Assembly (NCBI GenBank): GCA_973895155.1
Contig: OZ316895.1
Location: forward strand, 12,090,001-12,154,000
Origin: Marsupella aquatica
Lineage: Eukaryota > Marchantiophyta
Reading direction: 5' to 3'
Length of the DNA: 64,000 nucleotides
The notes beneath the pieces were generated by a model. It made no database searches, was not told where the DNA came from, and worked only from the letters and a program-made list of their open reading frames with translations. The translations under genes were made by a program, and so were the position numbers. Shown here piece by piece: positions 45,107 through 57,678 of the stretch. Each line of letters begins with the position of its first letter. The stretch's first letter is position 1.

Positions 45107-45156
<50 letters not shown>

Positions 45157-46898
45157 CAGTGGTGGTTAAAACAACAGGTTCACATAACCCATAGTTCTCA
45201 TGCTACACAATCACATGCCATTGAGATAGATAGGAGTTTCACGTACTCTGAGGTCCACCTTTTAACGTAAGCTCCTCACATTTTTTATCAGCGTGGTAGC
45301 ATGAATGAAGCCAGGCAGAACAAGCAAGCCCTTTTATTAGGGCAGATGGTTTAATGAGGTGAGTGGGCATGTCGTACGTACTTGTAGGTTTGCAATAAAT
45401 TTCTTGCTTTCCTTCTTCTTTTGTGGATGGGGAATTGGAAACTTTGCTCTAGGATCTGCAAATCTCTTTGTTTTTCATTTTTAAATTATTATTTTCAAAA
45501 GGAGAAATCTGTGAAACCTCACAGAAAACAAAAAGAGATACAAGAGAAGACTCTTGTTTTGAACCCAAAATTGAGTAAGCTATCACTCAATCATGTCTTC
45601 TTGTAACATTTGAACCAGGATCTATGAGTCCACTCAATCATGTCTTCTTGTAACATTTGAACCCAGGATCTATGACTCTCTACTCAAGTGAACTATCACT
45701 CAATCATGTCTAGGGCTTTGTTTTTCACTTTAGAACTTAGAAGTCTTTCTCTGACTTGTTTTCTCCCCTTCAGTTTTCCTTCTCTTTTTATGTGGTTTCC
45801 TCTCTTGGAGTTCCTGTCTCCAGGGTTTGGTACTTTTGTTCTTGGCATTGTGACACCCAAAAAATAAAATACTAAGATAATGGACACTTGAGGTGCCAGG
45901 AATATTTGCTTTGCTTAGTATATAATTTTGCAACGCAGCTAAAGTCCCAGCTCTAGCAAGCTCGACGGTAGATCGTCTATCCAGAATACAAAGGGGCCGG
46001 ATTAAAAGAAGTAGAGGATATTCCAGCGACAGTGCGACACGGATGACGGTGGTGGCTGCGGACCACCTTTATAAGTCGTTGCTTCCGCTGGAATTGATTG
46101 AACGAAGCATTACGGTACTCAACTGATCGAAGTTCGTTCATCGACTCGCCTCGTTGCAATCAGAGTTCGCCGCCGCCAGCCACCACTCACTAGACTGCTT
46201 AGTGGTCTGCGGGTAAAAGCACACCTCGATTATATGGTGAGAAGCAGCTCGATCGAACGTCTTCACTGACGCGCTGATGATCCCGAGCTCTCATCTCAAA
46301 ACGTTTCTTCGTCAATTCTACCATGATCCAGTTCGTTATAAGTACGCATTGTTTGTGCACCGATTGATCATTTCGAGTTTTCATCTCGACTTTCTTGCAT
46401 GAGCTTTGTCAATCCTTAGTCATCAGTGTGCATTCGATGTACAGGCTGTTTTCAGGAAAGAGTGGTCTGTATAGCTCAGAGCCTGGGGAAACTGTAGCAG
46501 TTTTTGCATGCATATCTTGAGTGTGGCTGTTTAGTTATGCGTATCGCCATTCGAGATGGCCTGTCTAGGTACAATAATTCGTGAAGTTCAAGTGTGTACC
46601 TTGCGGCTGGGAGTTCGAATTACTCATTTCTTCGTTTTTTTCTTTGCAGGCTTTTGAGGTTATGCGCATAGCTCGCAGCACCGTGCGTCGAAAGGCTGTT
46701 AATGCCCATCTTTAGAGGGGCTTCCAACCTTGCTTCAAACCCCGCTTCCAACCTCTTGAGGCCAACGGTCCTGTTTCATGAACATCCAGAAGTCGACTCG
46801 ACGCTCGTAACGTGTTGCCTGGTGTCAGCTTCGCTTGCCCCCGGCAAAGACGGTCCCGACAGTCAATTGGAGATACTATAATCTCTAGCTGTTCTCAG
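44591..46898. other. Stretch without a recognised gene
   Basis: It contains a (TA)n microsatellite at 45111-45153. A duplicated phrase CACTCAATCATGTCTTCTTG with following AACATTTGAACC lies at 45587-45665. From about 46.0 kb the DNA is GC-richer, with a TATAAG at about 46070 that could be the promoter side of the small-peptide cluster. Function is not shown. Confidence 0.4.
45111..45153. repeat. TA microsatellite
   Basis: An uninterrupted (TA)n run of about 43 bases. Confidence 0.98.
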
Positions 46899-46900
46899 CA

Positions 46901-47005
46901 ATGGATCGGGAGAATGATCCCGATGAGAAGCGGGGTGATATCCTCAAAAATATTATCTGCCGCCTGTGCGGTGGAACTGAGTCTACAGGATGCACCTGTA
47001 AGTGA
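46901..47005 (+). CDS. Small Cys-rich peptide, copy 1 (34 aa)
   Basis: The ATG at 46901 opens a 34-codon frame: MDRENDPDEKRGDILKNIIC, then a short Cys/Gly/Thr tail with Cys at positions 20, 23, 31 and 33. No signal peptide. I do not recognise the family. It is the first of four tandem related units (46901, 47150, 47375, 47640), which argues that the frame means something. It may instead be an exon: TCTCTAGCTGTTCTCAG precedes it like an acceptor, and CACCT/GTAAGT near 46998 is a strong donor consensus. Confidence 0.45.
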   Translation: MDRENDPDEKRGDILKNIICRLCGGTESTGCTCK

Positions 47006-47149
47006 ACCACACTGAATGATTGTCAACAAAATCGCCAACTGGAGATCAGTTTGATGTTCAAGCTTCTCAATTCTTGACGCTCTCAACTAAGTCTCAGTTT
47101 GTTCCAGAACAGACGAGTAATCAATAGTATTTCCCGTCCGTCATTTGCT

Positions 47150-47232
47150 TTGGATCCAGAGAGAGCCAACAGACCATAGTTCTCAAAAGCATTCTCTGCA
47201 GCATGTGTGAATCCACGCAATGCACCTGCTGA
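47150..47232 (+). pseudogene. Small Cys-rich peptide, copy 2 (decayed)
   Basis: The sequence aligns with copy 1 and copy 3, but ATG has become TTG and a small deletion shifts the frame after CATAGTTCTC. The shifted frame still reads IVLKSILCSMCESTQCTC and a stop, keeping a C-x2-C-x4-C-x-C pattern. Confidence 0.4.
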
Positions 47233-47374
47233 AATTGACCAAACTGGATAACGAGGTCGCGATCTGGAAGGCAGTTGGATGAACCTTGTGAACTCTTTAA
47301 GCTCTCCACGGTGCCGTAATTAGAGTCTCAGCCTCGGGTTCTTCCAGTCAGGCGGAACCGCCCGTATAGCAGTC

Positions 47375-47461
47375 ATGGATCATGAGAATGATTCGAAAGA
47401 CCATAGTTCTGTCCTCAAAGAAGTTATCAAGGAGGTCGTCAATGTTTGTACCGGAGAGTAA
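47375..47461 (+). CDS. Small peptide, copy 3 (28 aa, Cys tail lost)
   Basis: It begins MDHENDSKDHSSVLKEVIKE and ends early after CTGE, so only one Cys remains. The start context (GTATAGCAGTC before ATG) parallels the other copies. It is the most diverged unit that still has a start codon. Confidence 0.35.
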   Translation: MDHENDSKDHSSVLKEVIKEVVNVCTGE

Positions 47462-47639
47462 TGAAACATGAATCTCTTGGACTGACTAAATTGGAGTACG
47501 AACGACGGTTGTTGTTATAGTCAAGCTACCACCTACTTGCCAATCTGTACCGATCTTGTCCGACTTCTGAACTCCAAGCGCTTCAATCTTGTCGTGCCGT
47601 GTGGTCTCGGCCTCTGTTAGCACTCACGTTCATAGCTAT

Positions 47640-47774
47640 ATGGCTGAAGGGAATGAGCCAAAGAGAGGTGATGTCCTCCGGGGCATTATCGCCAATATCT
47701 GCGGCGGTTGCAACACAGAGCCCTGCACCGGATGCAATGTAAAAAATGATGACGACGACGATGAGAGCAAGTGA
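47640..47774 (+). CDS. Small Cys-rich peptide, copy 4 (44 aa)
   Basis: It begins MAEGNEPKRGDVLRGIIANI and continues CGGCNTEPCTGC, a C-x2-C-x4-C-x2-C cluster that could bind a metal. It then ends in a run of Asp and Ser. It is the best preserved and longest unit of the tandem set. No known family is recognised. Confidence 0.45.
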   Translation: MAEGNEPKRGDVLRGIIANICGGCNTEPCTGCNVKNDDDDDESK

Positions 47775-50700
47775 TGCTAGGAAATTGCACGATGAAGATC
47801 ACGAATTGTGAAGGTGACTGGAGTTCTGAGGACGAGCCGGAGTGACTGGGACAGGGGAACACGAAGCCAACGACGGTGGCTCTGCTCTTATGATCTCTTG
47901 TATATTTTACCTGTCTAGGAGACCATCTGCTTTTCTGACACTGTTGCTGGTTGGAATGCAATTACTTGGAGCTGAAAGAATGAATTGCGCGCGGAAACAA
48001 TGCGGATTCAGGTGGCTGACTTGGAGACTTCTCGGAGGTTTCACAATTTTTGCTGGAAGGTCAGGATTGGTTAGCGGAGGGACAGTCGCCTTGTTGAGCC
48101 ACTAGTATGATCGCTGCCCGAAATTGGTCGATTGGACCCCCGGTTGCACCAATTCAATTGTCGAAAGGTGTGCATGGGGAGCTTTCAGACGGTTGGACGG
48201 GAGGTTTCCAGCCTCTTGTCTGTAATTTTGTATAGACTTGTTGTGCAACTTGTAAGATGCAGGGTGGACGTATACTAGGTGAAGGTAGTTATTGAGTCGT
48301 TTTCTGGGAGTAACTTGTTTTTAGTCAGTACTTCTACGAATGGGGGTCTAGCTGTTAATAGTCGTCTGGGACGATGAGATGTGAAGTTGCTTTGACGTCA
48401 TCCGATAGCTCACTAGATTATAGGGCATTACTTGAAGATGGCGGATGCCTCAGTCTGGCAATTTTGTTCTGACTTCAAGGTTCTTGTAATATAATAGACG
48501 AGGTTGCATTCTGTAGTGCACTGGAATTGCCTTGATAATTGCGGCCTTGATTTTTCAAGCTACGCGTGGTCAAGACAAACACCAGATGTTGTTCAATAGT
48601 AGTTCTCTGTAATAAAAGCTAGCCAGGGTTGTACATTGGGTTATGATTAGTACCAGAAACAGTGTGGTGAACTGTACGTGCACCCTTTCGACTGTTTTGC
48701 CTGATCGTCTCTTAAATGTATTCATTTGTTTTGGGGTCTGGTATGGTCTTTGACATGAGAGCGGAGGTGCTCATTGGTCGTCCACACCTAAAGTGCACTA
48801 GTAACAATACGAGAGCTTCCGCACAAGAACGAAAAATGACCGTCGTTTACCTCTCCAACGACTAGACAATCTTATTCATGAGAACAGAAACTTCTCCACG
48901 TGAAAATTGTCGAAATTGTCGTAGGATGGAGTGCTTCATGAATGCCTCTCACAATAGGATCCTGGCAGTGTCGCATTGTACTTGTAGTGTTTTGGGGACA
49001 GAACTCAATTGATAACGATTCTCGTGACACTTTTCGTCTCTCGAATGGGAAGAAGCAACTTCTCCGTGCAGAGCAGCGTTTAGAATCAGTGTGAGGGACA
49101 GTGATGTGATTACAAGGTTGCAATTCGAACAAACCGCCTGCGGAATTCTGTAACTGTGATTCAAATGAAAGATGTGACCTCAATTTTCGGCAAATGACTG
49201 TTGGTCGTTGGATTTGAAATCGAAGTAATTGATGTTAATAATTGGAACTCGGTCTGTCATTACTGGCACATTATTGCTATCAAGATGAGCTTTTTCTGTT
49301 CCCATAATAGTCCTTTTTTCGCCTGACAATGCCCTGGCCTTTTCGATTTAGCTATCCCGGAAGGGTTGCATAATAGATGAATGTATGAATGAGAAATCAT
49401 TAGCTCTAGCTGAGTCATACCTGAATTCATTAAATTGTGATTGTAATTGCAGTGCCACTGTATGACGATGAGGCTCATGAACGGACCCTCCTCAGTCCAA
49501 CTCATAGAAAAGCCCGATGGAAGAAAGCATTGGAAGGTGGTTTCTGGTTCGAACGATTTCGGTCTTATCATCGAGCTACCAGCCCTCGACGAAGTAGTTG
49601 GTACAACAAATTCGCTCGCTTAATTCCGTCGAAGGAAATCTTCAATCCTCTCTTGAGCTGGAAATTCCTTGCATCTTGAATGCAAAATGGTCCAGTTCGC
49701 ACAATCTTTAGTTGACACGTACTGTCGGGAAACACTGTAAATGCCATGCACAGTTGAGCCGCCTTCACAGGTCCTCATCGTCAGCATCGTAATATACGAA
49801 CCTGATCTCTTCGATCTGGAGGGAAAATAGTACGGTAACTATCATAACGAAGCCATGAGCGACTATTAAAGGGTGGACCTATGATGTTACTCCGATCCTG
49901 ATCACAAAATATCTGTGCTTGTCCGGTCCCACATCTTGCTAATCCCTTTATCTTGCGTCTGTCCTTCGATCCTACAAACTGTATCGCTATTCCACCGACC
50001 ATGGCTTCCGGATGACCACCACTAGTGAACACAGTATGGTACGGACCTTTCCTTTAGCTCCAAAGATGCCTCCGATGACCGGATCTCGGTCTGGCGCACT
50101 GGACTTTGAAGTTGATAGGGATAATAATGTACTCCGTACCATGCATCCAGTCTAAGGATATGTAAAGCTTGATAAAATTACACCGTGACTACAAAGCTTT
50201 GAGGAAAGAGGTCGCTGATTCCAGTTTTCTGCGCCAAGCTGCTCCTAAGTGATGCTGCGACCACGACCCCGTTCCGGTCTCACCATTGCTGGTCCTCCCT
50301 CATTTGGCAGCAGCGCTGTCTTGATCTGGTGAAACCTTATCACATTCAAGCATGTCACTTGAGCATTGGACAATTGACAAGCTGTACTGTCCAGAGCAGC
50401 CTGCTTGCGTCCGTCAGCTGCGAGTTCCTGTCGCACACGTTACATAGGACTGTGATGAATTACTGGCCTTCGCATCTTCTCGTATTGTTTGCAATGATGT
50501 ACTGTATAATCTTCTTTGCTTTTCTCCTTCGGCATCCTCAGCTACTCACTTCTCTCTCAGTTTCCAGCAGCGAAGTACGTTCTGCACTGAATTTGGACCT
50601 GCGATACGAAATCGGGCCTGAAGAGGCACATTCACGGGCCATGATTATTAATGTTGTGTGAGATGGTGATTTTCTTGCAGCAATTCTCTTAGCGAATGGT

Positions 50701-51167
50701 CGAATGCATTACCATCTGCAGGCGGCGTGCCTAGTGATTTCAGTGTTGATTGTAGTGGCGGTTAGTGCCCCACATGACCTTTGCAAAGCAATACAGCACT
50801 GCGTCGTTGTAGAATCATGCCAGTGGGACCTGTCAGCTAAGTTGTGGGAACTGCTCTAATGTTCGTTCCGTCCTTACGCAAGTACCCCCACCAGGACAAA
50901 TGATTAGTGACTGCCCACAAAAGAAAACAGTATTGCTGCAAATAAAAAGCATAATGCTCATTCGGAATAAGAACAAACTCGGAATGATTCATTATTCACT
51001 GGAAAAGCCAAAAAGGTAAACTGCATGCCTTGGATTTGGAGAGTGAGTTTCCACTGAGGTACACGTTGACTGACCTCATTTCCCTTGGTTTTCCTTCGGT
51101 AACTTCCATAGCCATTCCGCCAAGAAAACGTTGACCAGATGGCCGCCATTGATTGATGACAATATAA
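47775..51167. other. Stretch without a recognised gene
   Basis: Open frames on both strands (for example 49437-49679 plus, preceded by an acceptor-like TGTGATTGTAATTGCAG) show no recognisable domain. The frame at 49437 could be a terminal exon of an unknown gene, but no partner exon is identifiable. Confidence 0.35.
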
Positions 51168-51578
51168 GAGCATCTTCAACCCAAAGGGGTTCTTGCTATT
51201 GTAAGTGGGTGGACATAACCAGTAAAGAATTTTTAAAGTCAGGTAGAACCCATTGATTGTAACCTTATCTGCATTTCACTAAGTGGGTTTTTTGTTATAT
51301 GGGAAAGATTTGGGAAAGTGTTTTTGTTACCGGATCTCTATATGGGAAAGATTATACACTAGTTGACTCTTTACTTGGTTAGTTCTTGGGTTTTCAAGAT
51401 CTCAATTTAGGGCAGTCAGATCTTGATATCTACTATTTAGAGAAGATTGCCCAATCAGGGTTGACGCTACTTTTCAATTGGCCTCTAAAGATACTTACAA
51501 CGAACTAAATATAGGACACTGTTAGACTGGATATTTAATGTACCCAATAAGCAAAATCCAGTTGGGTTGGAGATGCTC
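51168..51578. mobile_element. Tourist-like MITE (PIF/Harbinger type), copy 2
   Basis: The ends are GAGCATCTTCAACCCA and its inverted partner TGGGTTGGAGATGCTC, with one mismatch. TAA flanks both sides (51165-51167 and 51579-51581). The 411-bp element has no coding capacity and belongs to the same family as 1554-2019. Confidence 0.85.
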
Positions 51579-53423
51579 TAACTCCAGTTTACTTTTGCTT
51601 GGGTTCCGGTGCCTAACTGGTTTACCCATAAATGAGCAGTACTTATTTCCACCTCCTACGCTTGGAAGCAGATCTCTTGATCTAGATAGTGAGACTCAAG
51701 CTTCAACTTTGATGGACCTTCATTCATTACTTAAGGTCACCTATGGAAAAAATATGGACTACCAAATCCATAATGTTATGTCATTAAGATTGGTCATATG
51801 CCATGCCAATAAGACACTGTAGAGACTAGTGAAAAAGAAAATAGACCAAAAGCCATAGTCCACAACTTTGAAGTTTTGAGACGCACTAGCAAAGGTTTAA
51901 CAAAAAACCTACTTGCCAAAAGTCACTATCACCAGTTCATCATGAGAATATGAGTTTCCACACACTCAGGGCCCAAACAGGTCTAAACTGAGATATTCAG
52001 GGTGATGTTCAGGACACTTCCATTTCATAGCGCAGCTTTGGACATCTGATTTGCTCACCTCGCGAAGTGCTTTCCTAATTCTTGTATGCTCACCTTTCGA
52101 TGCGTATGTCTCTGTTTTCTGTCTCATCTGTTTGCCCATGGGTAAAGTGCACCGGGCAAGAAATAGTCTCTCCCCCTTCAGTTTTGCTTAAATTGTTGCA
52201 GAGTCACCTGCAACCTGAGAGTTTCCAGAAAGCTATATTCTTTTTCTGAGTAAAGCTTTCCTGAACTGCACTGAATGATGGGTGTTCAAGCCACTCCCCT
52301 AGCTTTTTGAAGCTCGCATTGGAAAATAGAATTCTAGGACTTTAGACCATTAAGGCTCAGGTTCTTCTCTCTGGGTGTTGGGGGGGTTGTGGGGTGCGAG
52401 GTGCGGTGTTAATTGTGATGCCAAAGTGCTTAAACCACACCTGCCACTATAAAAGCCTCATCTCATGTCTCACTACTCACCATAAAAGGTGGAATGCTAG
52501 GTGGAATACTTGCCAAAAAAAAAAATTGCACTCATCACCTTTTGTGGAGCTCAAAGTCTATTTTTGAACAATTTCTCTTTACAATGAGAACTACGGGTTA
52601 CCCCTAGCCCTTTATAGGGGCAGGTGTGATTTAACAAATCATTTATGGATGAAATAATTCCTTTTGAAAGGGAAAAACCATCACTCAGCTGTAGTAGTCT
52701 GGTATAATTATATTCCTCAGACAGAATGGGCGGCTCCACAAGGGCCTATTAAAATCGTGCTTTTCAGATAAAATAAATGATAGCTTTCTGCTTTCTAAAA
52801 TTGATTCGGCGTGTGTCACCTGTGTGCCCCGACAACCCCATTGTGGCACAGCTTGCTTTGGGCCCACGGCATCGTCTGACATTGAGAGCCTCGACTTTAT
52901 TCAAGCGCTAAGAAGTGGACGATCGAGATCGCTCCTCAGATTGCGCAAATTACCCCAGCCGTTGCAATTAGGTGCCTTTATTCTAAGATGATGGAAAGGG
53001 CACAAGAGGAGGTGACGGCGGGAACTACTGGATCTACAGTCTAGTACTGTAAAGTACGGTTACATGAAGCTTTTGGTGGCGATGATTGCATAGAAAAATG
53101 ATAACCATAACTTAGAGATTGATCTCTGAGATTCTCTTAGGCTCCTATGGTCCTACCCTTCACCCTTGGATATCCCAAGGCATACGGTAAATAGTGCGCA
53201 CCCTACTATCAAAAAGCCAGCGGTAAAGTGCTGTAGAAAGTAGACTGTCCCTTTGGGCATATCCAATGCCGAATCTATTCGACATTGTGGGCCCTGGCTA
53301 AGTGCACCCAAAGCAAAATGCAAATCCTGGCTGGTTGGGACTTGGGAAGATGCTTTCCTCAGAGAAAAAACCTTTTTTTTTTCTTTCTTTCTAGTTTTCA
53401 CGACGACATTGTATTATGCTCTT

Positions 53424-53493
53424 TATTCTGCACTTGTGAAAACTATGCCCATATTCTATATATGTCCTTTCTAGTTTTCACAAGTGCAGAATA
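53424..53493. repeat. 21-bp perfect inverted repeat with 28-nt loop
   Basis: The arm TATTCTGCACTTGTGAAAAC plus T (53424-53444) is matched exactly by its reverse complement at 53473-53493. The transcript would form a stable hairpin. It could be a small-RNA precursor or a recent local inverted duplication. Confidence 0.85.
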
Positions 53494-56400
53494 ATAATGC
53501 TTCTGGACTAAGCGTAAAAAGTGCACTTACAATAAGTTTTACAGCACTAGTTTTGGCTTATTAATGTGAGGGTGTCGCTGCAAAATGAGAGGGCCAGCAC
53601 TTCAGTTTGTCTTTGGTGATCAAGATATACCAATGATTAGAGTTGGCCGTCACAGTTCACTGTAACATAAGTGAGGGGGCCAGTTCCTACTTCAATTTTC
53701 CCAATTCTAGTTTGCATATGACGGGTTCCCAACTATATGCTAGTGTGGAGAACATTTATGTTCTAGTATTAAGACGTGGCCAGGATGTAGTGTAAGAAAA
53801 CATTCCCTGAAGACAAGGCCTCAATTTGTGGGAGAGTCTTAAAGCAACTATGAGAGTTCCTAAACCCGCAGTCTTTTCTAACTATCGATTTTCCAGATCT
53901 GCAACGGGACATTATGGGCTCTCCTATTGGTCTGGTAAAAGAGGGGCAAATTGCCATGCTCGTTATGTAAAGATGGCCTCAGCGGGACACCGCAAGAATG
54001 ATTGGTTATTGGAGCTATCATTTTCCCATAGAAATCAAGAGTACCAATCCAAATGGCATAAAAAAATCAATGGCTCAATAAAATCTGAGTCAGAGTATCA
54101 ACAATCATTAAAATGTCAGCTTAAATTAATGATATCCCCTTCCTCTGTCTTATAAGTACACAAAAAAACAAAATGTTGAGACTCACTGGCCTTCTCAGGG
54201 ACTAGGATTAGGAACGGTCATGTTGAGCATCTTTTTAGCCAAAGTGTGTGAAGAAGAAGATGCTCAAAAGATTCCCTATTCAATTATTTTCCTGACCGTC
54301 AGATCTCCCTAGATTTAAGGCTGACCGTTAGATTCTGGCTAAGGGGATCTGGGATTTGGTGGAACACTGGCTAATGAGACAGCAAAATAGTAGCAAATTT
54401 TTGCCAAAAGTGGCAAAGATTTTGGGGAGGTGGAATCTAGCCAATTTTTGCCACAAAAAAAATACTGGTCATGTTCCACAATTGCTCCTTTCCTCCGGTA
54501 AACCAGGAACCCTTTACACAAGCACCACTCCAAAGTGCGGAGCACCAATCCCCTATTCTTGTTTGGAAAGCACTTTTTTAAGCCAAAATAAAACCCAATA
54601 GCTAAAACAGACCTGGTCTGCAAAGAACCAACAGCCAAGGTGCCTGAAGGCCAAGCATTACCATGCTTTTCAGTATGTTCCTCACTAGGGCTTTGTTCTT
54701 TTGCTATTGTCGGGGACTCTTGGGTTTTGGGGCATTTGTGTTTTTTGGTCTTCCAGAGGTTTTCCCTTATCCCCATTCTTCATCGGGTCTCCTGCCTTTA
54801 GGATCCTGTCGGGTATCCTGTCTCCCAGTAAGGTGCTTTTTGTTCCTTGCTAGTGTTGCATATAATACTCAAAAGGGCTTTCGTTTAGGGCTTTACAATA
54901 GAAACAACATACCCAGGCATCTAACAAGAAGGCTCGAAGATGGCACGAAATCCCGGAGAGTAGGCACTCAGGAAATGGCGACACTGTGTAGTTTACCGGA
55001 AGCTTACCAAAACACGGTGTGAAGACTGCCCTGACAATTATGTAACTAGTTGAGATCATCAACACAATCATTTCAAAGTTTCTTTATTATGGCACTTTTT
55101 TCTAAGTAGATTTGTAGGGCACTTCCCCAGCCCACACGCCCACCAACCCACCACGTGAAACCGTTTTTCAGTTTCGGTGAGCTTTACGATAACAACAGCA
55201 TACCCAGGTAGAAACAAAATAGTCCAGATTGGCCCAAGCTACTCCTTCGTGAGGATGAACATACAATTTGGATCCAAGCGCATCTATAGAATGGGCCTAG
55301 TACAGGAGTGGTCCCGTAAGCGCTCCGGTCTCGAGTTAGACCTGGTTGCTTTTCGCACCAATGTAAGGAGTCCTTGGTCTGTAGAACAAATGCCCCAACA
55401 ACATCAGGACCAGAATGGTACCCATTTGTTCGAGTTTCCAGCTGGTCTAGAAAGATCAGAAGATGACAATGTGATTGCAAATTGGGCAATGTAGACCTTT
55501 CTTTGGTAGGGGTTGTGTCAGAATGTGAGGCTTCTACTCAGATAATCGTCTACATTCCTTCACTGGTGCGTCGAAGTTAAATCTGTTTGTAATCTCACAG
55601 ATTTCATTTAGGTCTTTCATTTTCTAGTCATGTCAACTACAGCTTTGTTAGTTGCGGTAGTCTCTTGAGATGAGTCTTGAGTGTTGGTAAATCGAGGGTC
55701 CTCAGTATAGTAACTTACTGTAAGCAGAACGTTCACTTTAGTTAAGGGCAATAGTTTACCAGTAAAGTCGAGAGTTCGCGATCACTGTAGATTTAACCAG
55801 CGATGGCGTCATTAGTTTAGTTAGACATTTAGCTTGAGAGTAATCTTTGAGATCCAAGAAACGGAAATTGATGATTTAGAAAAGGGGCACAAACTGCCAT
55901 GGGGATTAGTTTTAGGTCTGAGGACACACAAAGTAGCATAGAAGCTTCTTCTTCATCCAACTTTTGCTTCTTCACCGCACAAAACCTAAGTTCTACCATT
56001 TGTCGTTGAAAAACAAACACATAGTAGGCGATGTTAATGTCGAGACACTCGGGATCTGCCATAAATTCGCTCGAAAGCTGCGTTTCTTCTCGGAAAGGCA
56101 GTTTTGACAATATCGGTGGTTGTCTCGGAAGGCGCTCTGCGGAAATGCCTTTACTCGCCGAGCTCACTTTTTCCTCTGGCTGGCTGACGCTGGAGTGAAT
56201 GGGGAGCAACGACTTTCATTTTGCGAGCTCTGGCCTTGCCTTCGGCAGAACTCATTTTCTTTCCACCATTCACAAGAGGTGATTTCCTGAGAGGTATTCG
56301 AAGAATCGTCACTGTGGCATCTCCCCAACCACGACTTTTGACAGGCGGTGACGTCTAACATGTTTCTTGCTGAACTCCAACTTTCTGAGGATTCGTCATT

Positions 56401-57440
56401 GCCAGAAAGGCCATCTTGAAGTAAGTAACCTACAAGGCTTAATACGATGGAGCAATAATATAAGACTACCATGAGCCAAGCTACAAAATAACGTGTAGAA
56501 GATGCAAGAATAGATATCCATATACATGTCTGAAGGTGAACACCCCTCGAATGGTTTAAGTCGAGGACACTGATCAATTGCCTTCGTCCTCGACAATTTC
56601 GGAATATGATCACTCTAACTACTTCGCCGATCAATTGTTCAGCTATGTCATATCCATGGCTCTAAGGCAGAATGTCTCAAGCTAAATGTGCTAATCCATA
56701 TGGAAGTATAAGCCCATACACTATAATCTAAGAGGTTGCAATGGAATATGGAGCAAATGGTCCGGTTTTAGCTACTGATTGTCTGGAAGGAGAAACTACT
56801 ACTCCTCAGCGTTCTCTTACTGACCTCGGAGGTTGGTAGGCTGGGAGGTTGGTCAAGGCAGTACTTACCAAGGACTTACCAGTATCCTCTGTAATGAGAG
56901 GGAAACTTTTCTCGGAAATTCCACGGCTTTGTAGAAAGTGGAATATGTACACCATTGTAAAAGGCCACTCAGCAGGAAGAACACTAGAAAACGCAAAGTT
57001 TCAAATGCGAGATACCAGGAGAAATGGGATTCCTTGGCCTCCATCGGTTTTCGTGGTTGCAGCCACGATGACTCTAGCTGAGTGAGTTTGCAGCAGTAAT
57101 TGGGCATAACGATGTCAACATTCATGAATAAATTCTTAGTCGTGACCCAAAAAGCCATGGATCAATTGCTAGTATGATTTGGCCACGAAATGGCACGGCA
57201 GATTCAGTTGGTACAGTCACTTCTAGTTGTACTGTAGAGCAGTGAATTGTTGACACAAAATTGGTCCAAGATGGTAATGAAATCCAGTGCTCGACAAGAA
57301 CCCTGTCTATTTGGCAAAGCAGCTCTTTCCTCCTCGTGTGCAATTCTACTCCTTGCACAACTGAAAACTGTTGTCGCCTTAAACGCTCCTGAGTGCTGTA
57401 TGTGAAGCTGCTTTCCATCTCTTTATTGTCCCGATCAAAC

Positions 57441-57678
57441 GAGGGCTTGTCTGATGAGAAGTTAGAAGAACTACTGTGTCTGCCCAAACAAGCTGTTTAA
57501 AAAGGGCCAGTTGAAAACAGTCAGCATATATTCTTGCAGGTACAAACGATGGTTGCCACGAGGGCTTGTCTGATGAGAAGTTAGAAGAACTACTGTGTCT
57601 GCCCAAACAAGCTGTTTAAAAAGGGCCAGTTGAAAACAGTCAGCATATATTCTTGCAGGTACAAACGATGGTTGCCAC
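57441..57678. repeat. 119-bp tandem duplication
   Basis: The unit beginning GAGGGCTTGTCTGATGAGAA occurs at 57441-57559 and 57560-57678 with no difference that I can see. The duplication is therefore young. It lies in non-coding DNA. Confidence 0.92.

Noticed and set aside
45058-45270. Frames with alternating Tyr and Ile
   Set aside because: They translate the TA microsatellite.
54339-54776. A 145-codon minus frame as a possible gene
   Set aside because: No domain or splice context, and the DNA has fold-back character like a degraded element; described only as unrecognised.
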